Part shown: positions 39,087 to 46,993 of the stretch, piece by piece
How positions within the stretch are numbered: position 1 is the stretch's first letter
Layout of the letters: each line of letters starts with the position of its first letter
Source of the DNA: Archaeoglobus profundus DSM 5631
GTDB lineage: Archaea; Halobacteriota; Archaeoglobi; Archaeoglobales; Archaeoglobaceae
DNA: 64,000 nucleotides
Direction of reading: 5' to 3'
NCBI RefSeq assembly: GCF_000025285.1
Contig: NC_013741.1
Location: 1,426,001-1,490,000 of the forward strand
Translations under genes and position numbers: made by a program
The notes under the pieces: generated by a model
What the model saw: only the letters and a program-made list of their open reading frames with translations
What the model was told of the DNA's origin: nothing
The model's database searches: none

Positions 39087-39130
39087 AGTCCCGTAGGAGG
39101 CGTAAAGCCGTTGGGACTACGGGGTGATGG
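39087..39130 (+). promoter_or_regulatory. Leader hairpins before ribosomal protein L1
   Basis: Two mutually exclusive pairings are visible: AGTCCC (39087-39092) with GGGACT (39113-39118), and CCCGTAG (39090-39096) with CTACGGG (39117-39123). The second covers the first bases of the GGGGTGATGG ribosome-binding region. Archaeal L1 is known to repress its own mRNA by binding a structure that mimics its rRNA site, so this leader is a candidate. Confidence 0.45.
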
Positions 39131-39131
39131 T

Positions 39132-39779
39132 ATGATCGTGAGTAAAGAGCAGCTTGAGGAAGCGATAAGCAAGGCTATAGAGCAGGCTAAGCCGAGGAAA
39201 TTCGTAGAGACGGTAGAAATGGCAGTAAACCTGAGAAATGTGGACATGAGAAGACCAGAGAACAGAATAGACGTAATTGTAACGCTACCTCACGGATTAG
39301 GAAAGCCTAGAAAGGTGGGTGTATTCGCGAGGGGTGAAACAGCTCTCAAGGCTCAGGAAGCTGGGGCAGATGTCGTATTAGGTCCTGAAGACATCGACGA
39401 ATTGGCCAAGAACAAGAGAGAGGCCAAAAAGCTTGCTAAGAGAATTGACTTCTTTATAGCTGAAGCTCCCCTAATGCCTGAGATAGGTAGAAAGCTCGGT
39501 CCTATCTTGGGTCCGAGAGGAAAGATGCCTCAACCAATACCGCCACTAGCAGATCCAAAGCCAATGATAGAGAAGCTAAGGAAGTCTGTGAAGATAAGGA
39601 CGAGAGATAAGCCAGTATTCCACGCACCGATAGGTAAGAGAGATATGGAAGTCGAAAAGTTGGCTGAAAATGCCTTAGAAATAATAAAGGTTGTTGAGAA
39701 CAAGTATGATAATCCATCGCAAGTGGTAAAATCAATATATGTCAAGACGACTATGGGTCCAGCTGTGAGGGTGATCTGA
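39132..39779 (+). CDS. rpl1: 50S ribosomal protein L1
   Basis: From ATG 39132 (behind GGGGTGATGG) the 215-residue product carries L1 hallmarks: RNVDMRRPENRIDVIVTLPH, LMPEIGRKLGPILGPRGKMP and YVKTTMGPAVRV. It forms the L1 stalk at the E site and can repress its own operon. Directly followed by L10 and L12. Confidence 0.97.
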   Translation: MIVSKEQLEEAISKAIEQAKPRKFVETVEMAVNLRNVDMRRPENRIDVIVTLPHGLGKPRKVGVFARGETALKAQEAGADVVLGPEDIDELAKNKREAKKLAKRIDFFIAEAPLMPEIGRKLGPILGPRGKMPQPIPPLADPKPMIEKLRKSVKIRTRDKPVFHAPIGKRDMEVEKLAENALEIIKVVENKYDNPSQVVKSIYVKTTMGPAVRVI

Positions 39780-39780
39780 G

Positions 39781-40791
39781 ATGGCAGCAGTAAGAGGTTC
39801 ACCTCCAAAGTGGAAGGTTCAAACCGTTGAGGAGCTTAGAAAGATGTTTAAATCGCATCCAGTGGTAGCTATAGTCAGCTTCAGAGGAGTTCCTTCAAAT
39901 CAAATGCAGAGAATAAGGAGGGAGCTTAGAGGCAAAGCGTTAATTAAAGTTGTGAAGAATACGTTGGTAGAAAAGGCTTTGGAGGAACTTGAAGATAACT
40001 ACAAGAAGCTTGAAGAATTCCTTTACGATCAGACAGCTTTAGTTTTCACTGACATGAATCCCTTTAAGCTCTACAAGCTCCTCGAGGAAACGAAAGAACC
40101 CTCACCACTTAAGCCCAATCAGATTTCACCTGTTGATGTCGTTGTTGAGAAGGGACCAACACCAATTCCACCGGGCCCAATGATGGCAGAGCTACAGAAT
40201 GCTGGTATTCCAGTGGCCATTGAGAGAGGTAAGGTAGTTGTAAGGGAGACTGTTACGGTTGTAAAGGCTGGTGAAGTAGTTAAGCCTGAGGTTGCAAGAG
40301 CTTTGAGCGTTCTGGGAATAAAGCCCATAAAGATAGGACTCGATACAAGAGTTATATACGACAACGGAATCCTGCTAACACCGGACATATTAGCAATTGA
40401 CGTCGAGAAGATTAAGAGTGAGTTTGCAGAGGCTTATCAGAAGGCTTTGAACTTGGCTGTTAACTGTGCATACGTAACTGAGGAGACTGCCGAGATACTC
40501 ATCATGAAAGCTGTTATGGATGCAAGAAACTTGGCTATAAATGCTGGACTGCCAGTGAAGGAAGTTATGCCAGAAATCTTAGCGAAGGCTCACATGGAGG
40601 CTTTGGCTTTGGCTTCACTCTTACCAGAATCAGCTTTGGATGATGAACTCAAGAGCTTACTCTCCTCAAGAGTTGTTGAGAAGAAAGAGGAGGTTGTAGA
40701 GGAGAAGAAGGAAGAGGAAAAGAAGGAGGAAGAAAAAGAAGAGGAAGAGGAGGAATCTGCTTTAGAAGGTTTAGGTGCGTTATTCGGCTAA
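39781..40791 (+). CDS. rplP0: 50S ribosomal protein L10 (P0)
   Basis: The 336-residue archaeal L10/P0 starts one base after L1. The rRNA-binding N-terminal domain contains VVAIVSFRGVPSNQMQRIRR; the archaeal insert follows. The C-terminal half has the helices that bind L12 dimers and ends in a Glu/Lys-rich hinge and EGLGALFG, the tail shared with L12. Confidence 0.96.
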   Translation: MAAVRGSPPKWKVQTVEELRKMFKSHPVVAIVSFRGVPSNQMQRIRRELRGKALIKVVKNTLVEKALEELEDNYKKLEEFLYDQTALVFTDMNPFKLYKLLEETKEPSPLKPNQISPVDVVVEKGPTPIPPGPMMAELQNAGIPVAIERGKVVVRETVTVVKAGEVVKPEVARALSVLGIKPIKIGLDTRVIYDNGILLTPDILAIDVEKIKSEFAEAYQKALNLAVNCAYVTEETAEILIMKAVMDARNLAINAGLPVKEVMPEILAKAHMEALALASLLPESALDDELKSLLSSRVVEKKEEVVEEKKEEEKKEEEKEEEEEESALEGLGALFG

Positions 40792-40806
40792 AGGAGGTGA
40801 TGTGTT

Positions 40807-41127
40807 ATGGAGTATATATATGCGGCTTTGTTGTTGCACTCCGCTAAGAAAGAGATAAACGAAGAGAACTTGAAAGCTGTGCTTGAAGCAGCTGGCGTCG
40901 AAGTGGATGAAGCGAGAGTTAAGGCTCTGGTCTCGGCTTTGGAGGGAATTGACATAGACGAGGCTATATCGAAGGCAGCTTTCGCACCGGTCGCAGCAGC
41001 ACCACAGCCCGCTGCAGCTACTGCTGAGGCCGCTGCAGAAGAGAAGAAGGAGGAAGAAAAGAAGGAAGAGGAAGAAGAAAAGGCGGAAGAAGAGGCTCTG
41101 GAGGGACTTGGAGCACTGTTCGGCTAA
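40807..41127 (+). CDS. rpl12: 50S ribosomal protein L12 (P1)
   Basis: The 106-residue protein has an N-terminal dimerisation domain ([20 protein letters not shown]), an Ala/Pro hinge, an acidic Glu/Lys stretch and the factor-binding tail [11 protein letters not shown]. It forms stalk dimers on L10 and recruits translation GTPases. GGAGGTGATGTGTT precedes its start. Confidence 0.96.
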   Translation: MEYIYAALLLHSAKKEINEENLKAVLEAAGVEVDEARVKALVSALEGIDIDEAISKAAFAPVAAAPQPAAATAEAAAEEKKEEEKKEEEEEKAEEEALEGLGALFG

Positions 41128-41540
41128 ATGTCCACTACAACATAGGCGTACCATCCACCATTTTTTTTCTCAACAACGAAGTTGTGAAGTGTTATCGCTT
41201 TAGGTTCTACCTTCACTATTTCCGGTCTGAGTGTTCCACCTCTTATCTTTCCCGTAGCCTTCAAAATTTCTCCTTCCTCAACCTTTACAAACTCCACAGT
41301 TTTTCCACCGAAGAATTCTGTATCGAAAGCAATGAGAAGTTTGCTCAACCAGTTGTATAGAAGGTAATCCGGCGAATCCGCCTCAACATTGACATTCAAC
41401 ACCCTATTTTCATCAAGCTTTTCAGTATAAACAAAAGCCTCGTAAAATGCGTAGGTTGCGTTCTCTATTAGCTCCTCCAAACTGTTGCCAAAGACTTCAA
41501 AGGCGACATCGGCAGTGTGGTCTATAAACCTGTACCTCAT
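41124..41540 (-). CDS. Archease
   Basis: The 138-residue protein starts [18 protein letters not shown], the archease signature, and contains [18 protein letters not shown] and ITLHNFVV. Archease activates the tRNA ligase RtcB. It is convergent with L12 (four-base overlap). Confidence 0.95.
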   Translation of the reverse strand: MRYRFIDHTADVAFEVFGNSLEELIENATYAFYEAFVYTEKLDENRVLNVNVEADSPDYLLYNWLSKLLIAFDTEFFGGKTVEFVKVEEGEILKATGKIRGGTLRPEIVKVEPKAITLHNFVVEKKNGGWYAYVVVDI

Positions 41541-41589
41541 GCACGAGATTTTATTGCAAAGTTTTTAACCTTTATATCCGACAAGTTGC

Positions 41590-42048
41590 GTGAAAGTTGC
41601 GCTCGGTGGAACATTCGATCCCCTTCATGAGGGACACAAGAGGCTGATCAGAAAGGCTTTCAGCATAAGCAAGGACGTAGTTTTTGGAGTTACGAGCGAT
41701 GAGATGGCTCGGAAGAGGCTGAGAAACGTTCTACCTTACAACGTTAGAGTTAGAAATCTGAAGGAGTATGTTAAGAGATCCTACGGAGTTGAGCCAAGAA
41801 TAGAGATTATTAAGGACTGTTACGGTAAGACGCTTGAAGAGGACTACGATTACCTCATAGTTTCTCCAGAAACTTACGAGAACGCCAAGAGAATAAACAA
41901 GAAAAGAATTGAGATCGGTAAGAGGCCGATAACGATCGTGGTTGTTGACTTTGTTCTTGCCTACGATAAAAAGCCGATTTCTGCAACGAGAATAAAGAAT
42001 GGAGAGATAGATAGGTTCGGATTTAACCTAAAACCTCGACGATCTTAG
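41590..42048 (+). CDS. coaD: Phosphopantetheine adenylyltransferase, archaeal type
   Basis: From GTG 41590 the 152-residue product begins [20 protein letters not shown], the nucleotidyltransferase motif with the HxGH-type site, and later has [12 protein letters not shown]. It makes dephospho-CoA from phosphopantetheine and ATP. Its end overlaps the convergent S27e gene. Confidence 0.93.
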   Translation: MKVALGGTFDPLHEGHKRLIRKAFSISKDVVFGVTSDEMARKRLRNVLPYNVRVRNLKEYVKRSYGVEPRIEIIKDCYGKTLEEDYDYLIVSPETYENAKRINKKRIEIGKRPITIVVVDFVLAYDKKPISATRIKNGEIDRFGFNLKPRRS

Positions 42049-42199
42049 CCTTTATGTTTCCTTTCCCTCCCGTAGGCTCTGCCAAAGTTCTTCCACACAC
42101 TAAGCACTTGACAACGGTGGAAGGATGGTCGAATATTACCTGAACGTTTTCGCAGTCTGGACAGACTACCTTGATAAATTTGCTCTTCTTTATGCCCAT
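42023..42199 (-). CDS. rps27e: 30S ribosomal protein S27e
   Basis: The start in [16 protein letters not shown] is preferred over a longer form. The 58-residue product has a C4 zinc ribbon (CPDC...CLVC) and [20 protein letters not shown], the S27e signature. It lies in an operon directly after L44e. Confidence 0.95.
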   Translation of the reverse strand: MGIKKSKFIKVVCPDCENVQVIFDHPSTVVKCLVCGRTLAEPTGGKGNIKAKIVEVLG

Positions 42200-42213
42200 G
42201 GCTATCACCCCCT

Positions 42214-42495
42214 TCACTTCTCGATCAGTTCAAACCTCTTAACCCTCCAAGTTGGTCTGCAGTGAGCTTTCTTGCACTCGGTGCATCTGAATCTTATGTT
42301 TACTCTCTTTGTCGGCTTATCTCCACCGGGAACCTTACTGAACTTACCCAAGTTACCTACCTTACCCCTTCTCTTCTTCTGCCTGTTGATCCACTTCAGA
42401 GCACTCTGTTTACCCCTACCTACCTTTTCAACTTCGTGGATCGTGTGCTTCCCGCAGAACGGACAGAATGTCCTAACCTTTTTTGGGTACTTCAT
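42214..42495 (-). CDS. rpl44e: 50S ribosomal protein L44e
   Basis: The 93-residue product from [20 protein letters not shown] has the C-x2-C...C-x2-C zinc site (CPFC, CTEC) and the basic [16 protein letters not shown] loop of L44e. It precedes S27e in the usual archaeal pair. Confidence 0.96.
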   Translation of the reverse strand: MKYPKKVRTFCPFCGKHTIHEVEKVGRGKQSALKWINRQKKRRGKVGNLGKFSKVPGGDKPTKRVNIRFRCTECKKAHCRPTWRVKRFELIEK

Positions 42496-42500
42496 GATCG

Positions 42501-43832
42501 TCACCCTTCAGATTGCCCATGATTGGGGTTAAATACGTTACGCTCCAAAGCTTTCTGGGCAAGTTTTATCGCACACAAATCTCCGCACATCGAACATGCA
42601 AACTGTGATTTCCTTCTCTCCCAGATTTTTTTAGCTTTTTCAGGATCTATGGCCAACTCGAACTGTCTATCCCAATCAAAATTCTTTCTTGCCAAAGACA
42701 TCTCATAATCGACCTTCATAGCCCTTTCCCTAACACCCTCCTTTACCAAGTCGATTGCATGTGCGGCAATCTTTGTAACTATGACACCTTCTTTTACATC
42801 TTCAACAGTCGGCAACGCCAAATGCTCGGCTGGAGTTAAATAGCAGATAAAATCCGCACCGGCTAAGCCAGCAACCAAAGCACCCATTGCTCCAGCGATA
42901 TGATCGTAACCCAGAGCTATATCCGTTACGAGAGGCCCTAAGAGGTAGAGTGGCGCGTTCCTTGTTATAACCTTCATAGCCTTTACAGCGGGTATTATCT
43001 GATCTGCAGGCATGTGTCCCGGGCCTTCTACCATGCATTGAACACCTTTTTCTCTGCACTTTTCAACGAGTTCACCTAAAACTATCCACTCAGCGTATTT
43101 CGCTCTGTCTGAATCGTGAAGACATCCCGGCCTGAATGCATCACCCAAACTTATCGTGACGTCGTACTCCTTCAAAATTTCGAGTAGGTAGTCGAAATCT
43201 TTATAATATGGATTCTCTTTCTCATTGTGGACCATCCAGCCCACTATTATCGCTCCTCCCCTACTAACAATACCCAAAAGCCTACCACTCTTCTTTAAAA
43301 CTTCAAGTGTGAATCTGTTAACTCCCGCATGAATTGTCATGAAGTCTACTCCGTCCTTAGCCTGCTTCTCAACGGATTTGAAGAAGTCGTCTTCATCCAT
43401 ATCCACAACTACTTTCTTCATCCTAGCGGACTGATATATAGGGACAGTTCCGAAGGGGACTTCCGTAACCTCCATTATCTTTCTCCTGATAAAGTCCAAA
43501 TCTCCTGCGGTGGACAGATCCATTATGGCATCTGCACCATACTTCTGAGCTACTATCGCCTTTTCAACCTCCTCCTCAACATTGACGTAGTCTATTGAAG
43601 TTCCAACGTTTGCATTGATTTTTGTGCTAACAAACCTACCTATAGCCCTAGGCTTCTTCAACTCTCTATTGACGTTCTTGGGAACTACAACTTCTCCCCT
43701 AGCAATGAGCCTGAGAAGTTTATCAACTTCAATTCCTTCCGATTTTGCAACATCCTTCAACCATTCTGGACAATCACCTTTCTTCGCCATCTCCATGAGC
43801 GTTTCCATTGAATCAAGGGTTTCAGAACTCAT
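42501..43832 (-). CDS. thiC: Phosphomethylpyrimidine synthase ThiC
   Basis: From ATG 43832 the protein is 443 residues. It contains IGRFVSTKINANVGTS, YGADAIMDLSTAGDL, GDAFRPGCLHDSD, VEGPGHMPADQI and the C-terminal cluster-binding CSMCGDLCAIK (C-x2-C-x4-C). ThiC uses a radical-SAM mechanism to make HMP-P for thiamine. No riboswitch is evident upstream; the 70 bases to the tRNA hold only promoter-like DNA. Confidence 0.96.
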   Translation of the reverse strand: MSSETLDSMETLMEMAKKGDCPEWLKDVAKSEGIEVDKLLRLIARGEVVVPKNVNRELKKPRAIGRFVSTKINANVGTSIDYVNVEEEVEKAIVAQKYGADAIMDLSTAGDLDFIRRKIMEVTEVPFGTVPIYQSARMKKVVVDMDEDDFFKSVEKQAKDGVDFMTIHAGVNRFTLEVLKKSGRLLGIVSRGGAIIVGWMVHNEKENPYYKDFDYLLEILKEYDVTISLGDAFRPGCLHDSDRAKYAEWIVLGELVEKCREKGVQCMVEGPGHMPADQIIPAVKAMKVITRNAPLYLLGPLVTDIALGYDHIAGAMGALVAGLAGADFICYLTPAEHLALPTVEDVKEGVIVTKIAAHAIDLVKEGVRERAMKVDYEMSLARKNFDWDRQFELAIDPEKAKKIWERRKSQFACSMCGDLCAIKLAQKALERNVFNPNHGQSEG

Positions 43833-43918
43833 TAAATAAATTTGCAAAAAATTTCAATTTATCTGTAAATGTTATCGAATCAAAAGAGTCTTATACAACA
43901 ATTACGACCTTACAGTGA

Positions 43919-44005
43919 GCGGGGGTTGCCGAGTCAGGAAAAGGCGCCGGCTTGAGGGGCCGGTCCCGTAGGGGTTCGAGGGTTCAAATCCCTCCCCCCG
44001 CACCA
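43919..44005 (+). tRNA. tRNA-Leu (anticodon GAG), CCA encoded
   Basis: GCGGGGG pairs with CCCCCGC in the acceptor stem. The anticodon arm CCGGC-TTGAGGG-GCCGG places GAG, with a long variable arm (TCCCGTAGGGGTTCGA region) as expected for leucine. A TATA-like CTTATACA lies about 30 bases upstream. Bases 44003-44005 are CCA after discriminator A. Block B begins immediately after. Confidence 0.95.
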
Positions 44006-44329
44006 TGATAATCTCTCATCACTCAAATCACTCACACGTCCCTGTAACAGCTTCTCTATCATCTTCTCAAGCCTCTCCAACCTCCTTTCAATGTCGGAAT
44101 TTTGGCTAATTCGACCCATCCGTTGGCTAATTCGTTCACGGCCCCCATCAAAATTGGCTAATTCCCTCTGACTAAGCAAAATTACAACCTCTCCATCAAT
44201 CACAGCCTTATATACAAAGATTTTCTTGTCGATCCACTCCCTGACATGCTCTGCCGGAATCCTAACCCTTGCGTACTGATGTTCCCTTACCCTTTCCCTA
44301 CCAACAAGCACCTTTCCTACCAACTCCAT
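43934..44329 (-). CDS. AbrB-like protein with coiled coil, running into antisense tRNA-Leu
   Basis: ATG 44329 follows GGAGGTAGGGTGT. Residues about 15-55 (YARVRIPAEHVREWIDKKIF, then VVILLSQREL) look like an AbrB-type DNA-binding hairpin. A coiled coil (ERRLERLEKMIEKLL) follows. The last about 22 residues (GGRDLNPRTPTG...) are the antisense of tRNA-Leu, and are an artefact of the element-tRNA junction or a genuine attachment-site-encoded tail. Last gene of the operon that points at the tRNA. Confidence 0.55.
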   Translation of the reverse strand: MELVGKVLVGRERVREHQYARVRIPAEHVREWIDKKIFVYKAVIDGEVVILLSQRELANFDGGRERISQRMGRISQNSDIERRLERLEKMIEKLLQGRVSDLSDERLSWCGGRDLNPRTPTGPAPQAGAFS

Positions 44330-44350
44330 ACACCCTACCTCCACATTCCA

Positions 44351-44425
44351 TCACAACCCTACCATTACCAACATTACGAATCCCAATATTAAATAGAATA
44401 CGGCCAAGTAATCAAGCCTGTCCAT
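44351..44425 (-). CDS. 24-residue membrane peptide shared with block A
   Basis: The frame reads MDRLDYLAVFYLILGFVMLV then MVGL. It matches the peptide at 18907-18984 in block A residue for residue in the MDRLD-(F/Y)-LA-(I/V)-FYL part. Its start overlaps the end of the preceding gene, showing translational coupling. It is very short, but conservation across the two elements supports it. Confidence 0.65.
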   Translation of the reverse strand: MDRLDYLAVFYLILGFVMLVMVGL

Positions 44426-44636
44426 TCTTAACCCTCCTCAGAATCCCCAGCGGACAGCAGAATTTTCTACCCTCCCACTCGAAAAATCCCAAACGCTTAC
44501 CGTTTTCGAAGTAAACTCTAGCGTAGAGCCTAACTTTGGCTTTGAACGGTATCTGCCCGTGCCTACAGTAGTATATCCGCACCTCGTTGCACTTTATTAT
44601 CTTGGCAAATTCGGTCATCGAAATTATCCTCTTCAT
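44412..44636 (-). CDS. Small uncharacterised protein of the block B operon
   Basis: The 74-residue protein starts ATG 44636 in an ATGA overlap. It contains SMTEFAKIIKCNEVRIYYCR, resembling a short helix-turn-helix (a MerR-like 'M-T-E-x-A-K' start), then strands RLYARVYFENGKRLGFFEW. Two cysteines occur together (FCCPLG). Possibly a small DNA-binding protein; evidence is weak. Confidence 0.5.
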   Translation of the reverse strand: MKRIISMTEFAKIIKCNEVRIYYCRHGQIPFKAKVRLYARVYFENGKRLGFFEWEGRKFCCPLGILRRVKNGQA

Positions 44637-45058
44637 TCCTTCTTACTCTCCATAAACTCGTTGAAGACTTCGACTATAGCATTTGAGAAGGGCTTTTTCT
44701 CGACGTACATTTTGTAAAAGAGCCTGTATGTTTTGGAAAGTTCCTTTTCAATGTCTTTGTCATCCTTAGCCAGTTGCATCACGAACTCACAGAATTTACG
44801 ATGCAACATTGTAAGAGGATCCAGTGGTATGTACTTCTCAAGCTCGTTTCTGAGGTTGTTGAGATTGGTTCCGAGAATATCGCATAATTCCATACATATC
44901 TCGTAGCAACGCTCGTATATCTCCAGAACCTCGTAGAAGTTTTGAAGACCGTGCCTCTTCGCGACTTTCTCCGCGAACTTACGGTGTTTGATTTCGTTGT
45001 TCTTGTCAACTCTCTGCAGAGGACTCTTAAACATAATTAAACCGTTGTTAGAAGACAT
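44633..45058 (-). CDS. Helical protein of the block B operon
   Basis: ATG 45058 follows GGAGGTGTGTG. The 141-residue product is predicted nearly all helical (KHRKFAEKVAKRHGLQNFYE, LDPLTMLHRKFCEFVMQLAK), cytoplasmic, with no membrane segment. No family is recognised. It overlaps the previous gene by 11 bases. Confidence 0.5.
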   Translation of the reverse strand: MSSNNGLIMFKSPLQRVDKNNEIKHRKFAEKVAKRHGLQNFYEVLEIYERCYEICMELCDILGTNLNNLRNELEKYIPLDPLTMLHRKFCEFVMQLAKDDKDIEKELSKTYRLFYKMYVEKKPFSNAIVEVFNEFMESKKE

Positions 45059-45242
45059 CTTCACACACCTCCTTCAGTAACACCGGACCGTAACAGAACC
45101 TCGTCTCAGTAACACCTGTTAACAGCCTGTTAACAGAACTGTTAACAGAGACTTCTTTCAACAACTTGTTAACTGACTTGTTAACAGAGACTTTGTCTAA
45201 TTTCTTCATCTCCTTCTCCTTCTCTAAACTACCTTCAACCAT
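45048..45242 (-). CDS. Small protein encoded by GTTAAC-repeat DNA
   Basis: The 64-residue protein from ATG 45242 behind GGAGGTTGAAGG has a middle KVSVNKSVNKLLKEVSVNSS (and VNRLL), where each V-N is a GTTAAC palindrome. The frame is maintained and coupled to the next gene, so translation is plausible. The protein's repeat may simply be a consequence of DNA-level constraint. No family is recognised. Confidence 0.5.
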   Translation of the reverse strand: MVEGSLEKEKEMKKLDKVSVNKSVNKLLKEVSVNSSVNRLLTGVTETRFCYGPVLLKEVCEDVF

Positions 45243-45458
45243 ATTCCTTCAACCTCCTTCTTTATCTTCCTCTAACCTAAATTTTCTTTAATTTAATTAA
45301 TTGGAAGAAAATCTCTTTCATCACCTCCGAAAAATAAAAATTTTTGATGTTTTGTGATTGCTGTTCTCTCGGAGGTTATGCGGTTGGTGTTACAAAATCT
45401 TGTTAACAAGTTTGTTAACAACTTGTTAACCGTTAACAGCTTGTTAACAGACATGCTT
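45117..45458. repeat. Cluster of ten GTTAAC palindromes (iteron-like)
   Basis: Five GTTAAC sites (mostly CTGTTAACAG or CTTGTTAACAG) fall within the small gene at 45048-45242 and five more in the upstream non-coding DNA at about 45399-45455, including CTTGTTAACAAG, TTGTTAACAAC and GTTAACCGTTAAC. Hits this dense are far above chance. They are typical of iterons at a replication origin or an operator array. The interval 45243-45474 holds no other feature. Confidence 0.75.
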
Positions 45459-45474
45459 TTCTACACCTCCACTT

Positions 45475-46035
45475 TTATAAAATTGTCAGAATGTCGTGGA
45501 GCTCCTGAACGACCTCGTCTCTCGATTTGATCAAGTGTTTACGGGTGTCGATGATTGCGAATCTGTCGCTCAAATGTTTGACCGGCGAATCGATGTATTT
45601 GGCCACGAAATCTTCGTTTTCGAAGTCGCCTACTTCGAACAGCTGATACCTGTTGCCTGGTAAGAAAATAAGGTAGTAAACCGGCACTCCGAGAGCGTTT
45701 GTTAAGTATCTGTAAGTTTGCAGCTGTGCGAAGTTGATCTTAATGTACCTGTCGTTCTTTCTTCTCACCTTCAACTCGAAGATTCCCTTAAATTCGCTTC
45801 CAATTCTAACGATCTTGTCGACATCGTTGACTACGACGTGCTTAACTCCCGTATCGAATAGCAACCTCGAGAACTTCATCTGACATTTTATCTCCGTCAG
45901 CCTGTTAATCACGTAGTTCAGGCAGTCTCTTTCAAATCCATTCGCATGCTTCTTCATCTCGGCGATGGTTCCCTGAACTCTCGAAACAATCTGAGAAAAC
46001 CTGCTGGCGTTGTAGTAGAGGAGTTCCATCCTCAT
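45475..46035 (-). CDS. PD-(D/E)XK-like nuclease of block B
   Basis: The 186-residue protein starts in an ATGA overlap. A helical N-terminal half is followed by NDVDKIVRIGSEFKGIFELK, which gives an Asp, a Glu and the E-x-K needed for the fold's active site. A strand VPVYYLIFLPGNRYQLFEVG follows. The layout matches resolvase/exonuclease-like PD-(D/E)XK enzymes. It is the functional counterpart of the nuclease at 18984-19412 in block A. Confidence 0.55.
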   Translation of the reverse strand: MRMELLYYNASRFSQIVSRVQGTIAEMKKHANGFERDCLNYVINRLTEIKCQMKFSRLLFDTGVKHVVVNDVDKIVRIGSEFKGIFELKVRRKNDRYIKINFAQLQTYRYLTNALGVPVYYLIFLPGNRYQLFEVGDFENEDFVAKYIDSPVKHLSDRFAIIDTRKHLIKSRDEVVQELHDILTIL

Positions 46036-46220
46036 AGCTCCTCAACTCCGAAGAAATCATCTATTTTCTTTAAGCAACCCTTGAGAATCGTTCGTATTGT
46101 GATCAAATTTTGTTTGACCGTGATCGGCGGCTCTCTTCCGTCGTAAACGTCTGAAAGAATGTTAAGAGCATCCCTGAGCTTTATTGCGTATTCTAACGCT
46201 CTCTCGCTTAGCACACTCAT
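46032..46220 (-). CDS. Small helical protein
   Basis: The 62-residue protein is coupled by ATGA overlaps at both ends. It starts MSVLSERALEYAIKLRDALN and is mostly helical. No family is recognised. The invariant four-base overlaps across 46854-45475 show a single translational unit. Confidence 0.5.
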   Translation of the reverse strand: MSVLSERALEYAIKLRDALNILSDVYDGREPPITVKQNLITIRTILKGCLKKIDDFFGVEEL

Positions 46221-46624
46221 GCAATCCCCTCTACAACTACAAACTCGAACTTCCCGGGAGTAGAGCCGAGCTTTTCTACGACCTCTCTCTTCATCTTCTC
46301 GTGAACTTCCTTTATCCAGTATCTGTATTCATCGTTGAGATTGTTTATTCCGTATTTCCTTGCAATTTCTTCGAGCTTCGGAGAATCCCAGCTTACTACT
46401 TCGGACAAATCGCATACGACTATATGTCCCTCCTTCGCAATCCCGTAGAGCTTTACCCCTGCTCTCAATGTGTGAATCATTCCGTGTATGGCTCTCTCAG
46501 CCTTCCAGTAGAATTGGTGGTGTATCCTGCCGTCCTCTGCCACCACTTCTAAAAACTCATCCAGATCGTATACCTCCTCCACTAATAACGAAATCTTTTT
46601 TACCTCTCTTCCTAACCCATTCAA
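46217..46624 (-). CDS. Uncharacterised protein of the block B operon
   Basis: The 135-residue protein has a helical centre (HHQFYWKAERAIHGMIHTLR) with three close histidines, then a strand IAKEGHIVVCDLSE. It could bind metal but no catalytic pattern is recognised. Coupled by ATGA overlaps to both neighbours. Confidence 0.5.
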   Translation of the reverse strand: MNGLGREVKKISLLVEEVYDLDEFLEVVAEDGRIHHQFYWKAERAIHGMIHTLRAGVKLYGIAKEGHIVVCDLSEVVSWDSPKLEEIARKYGINNLNDEYRYWIKEVHEKMKREVVEKLGSTPGKFEFVVVEGIA

Positions 46625-46854
46625 CAGCCCTCACCCCCTGCCTTTTCCTCCTCCCCAACCTCCTTCTTGGAGGAATGAAGGGAGGAGCTTGAGCTGTTTA
46701 GAAAAGAGGATTGAAAGCCAAGTAAACCCTTGGAAACGAGGTCTTTCTTGATAAGCTCTCTAACGTAGGCTGAGACAGTCTCCCAGCCCTCAATCTTCAT
46801 GGCTTTTTCAATGAGTGGTTTCCAACCTTCTGGAACATCTGAACAGACCTTCAT
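46621..46854 (-). CDS. CopG-like ribbon-helix-helix regulator
   Basis: The 77-residue protein has MKVCSDVPEGWKPLIEKAMK then WETVSAYVRELIKKDL, the strand-helix-helix of a CopG-type DNA-binding protein, with a Ser/Glu-rich tail. It is the first gene of the operon running to the tRNA. Upstream, GTAACTAATCTGAAAC and its inverted partner (GTTTCTAATTCGTTAC) flank a TATATAA, a likely autoregulatory operator. Confidence 0.7.
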   Translation of the reverse strand: MKVCSDVPEGWKPLIEKAMKIEGWETVSAYVRELIKKDLVSKGLLGFQSSFLNSSSSSLHSSKKEVGEEEKAGGEGC

Positions 46855-46993
46855 GTTTTAACCTCCAAACTTTGTAACTAATCTGAAACAAAAGTATATA
46901 AATGTTTCTAATTCGTTACTAATTTTCAAATTTATGACAAACTTTCTAATCTCAACCAAAAACAAAAGTATCAATCCTGTAACTAAGTTTCTG

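Noticed and set aside
40690-41115. Purine-rich repeats in L10 and L12
   Set aside because: They encode the normal acidic Glu/Lys hinges and the shared tail of the stalk proteins.
45100-45460. GTTAAC cluster considered as a CRISPR array
   Set aside because: The repeat unit is only 6-12 bases, spacing is irregular and part of the cluster is in a coding frame; no cas genes are present.
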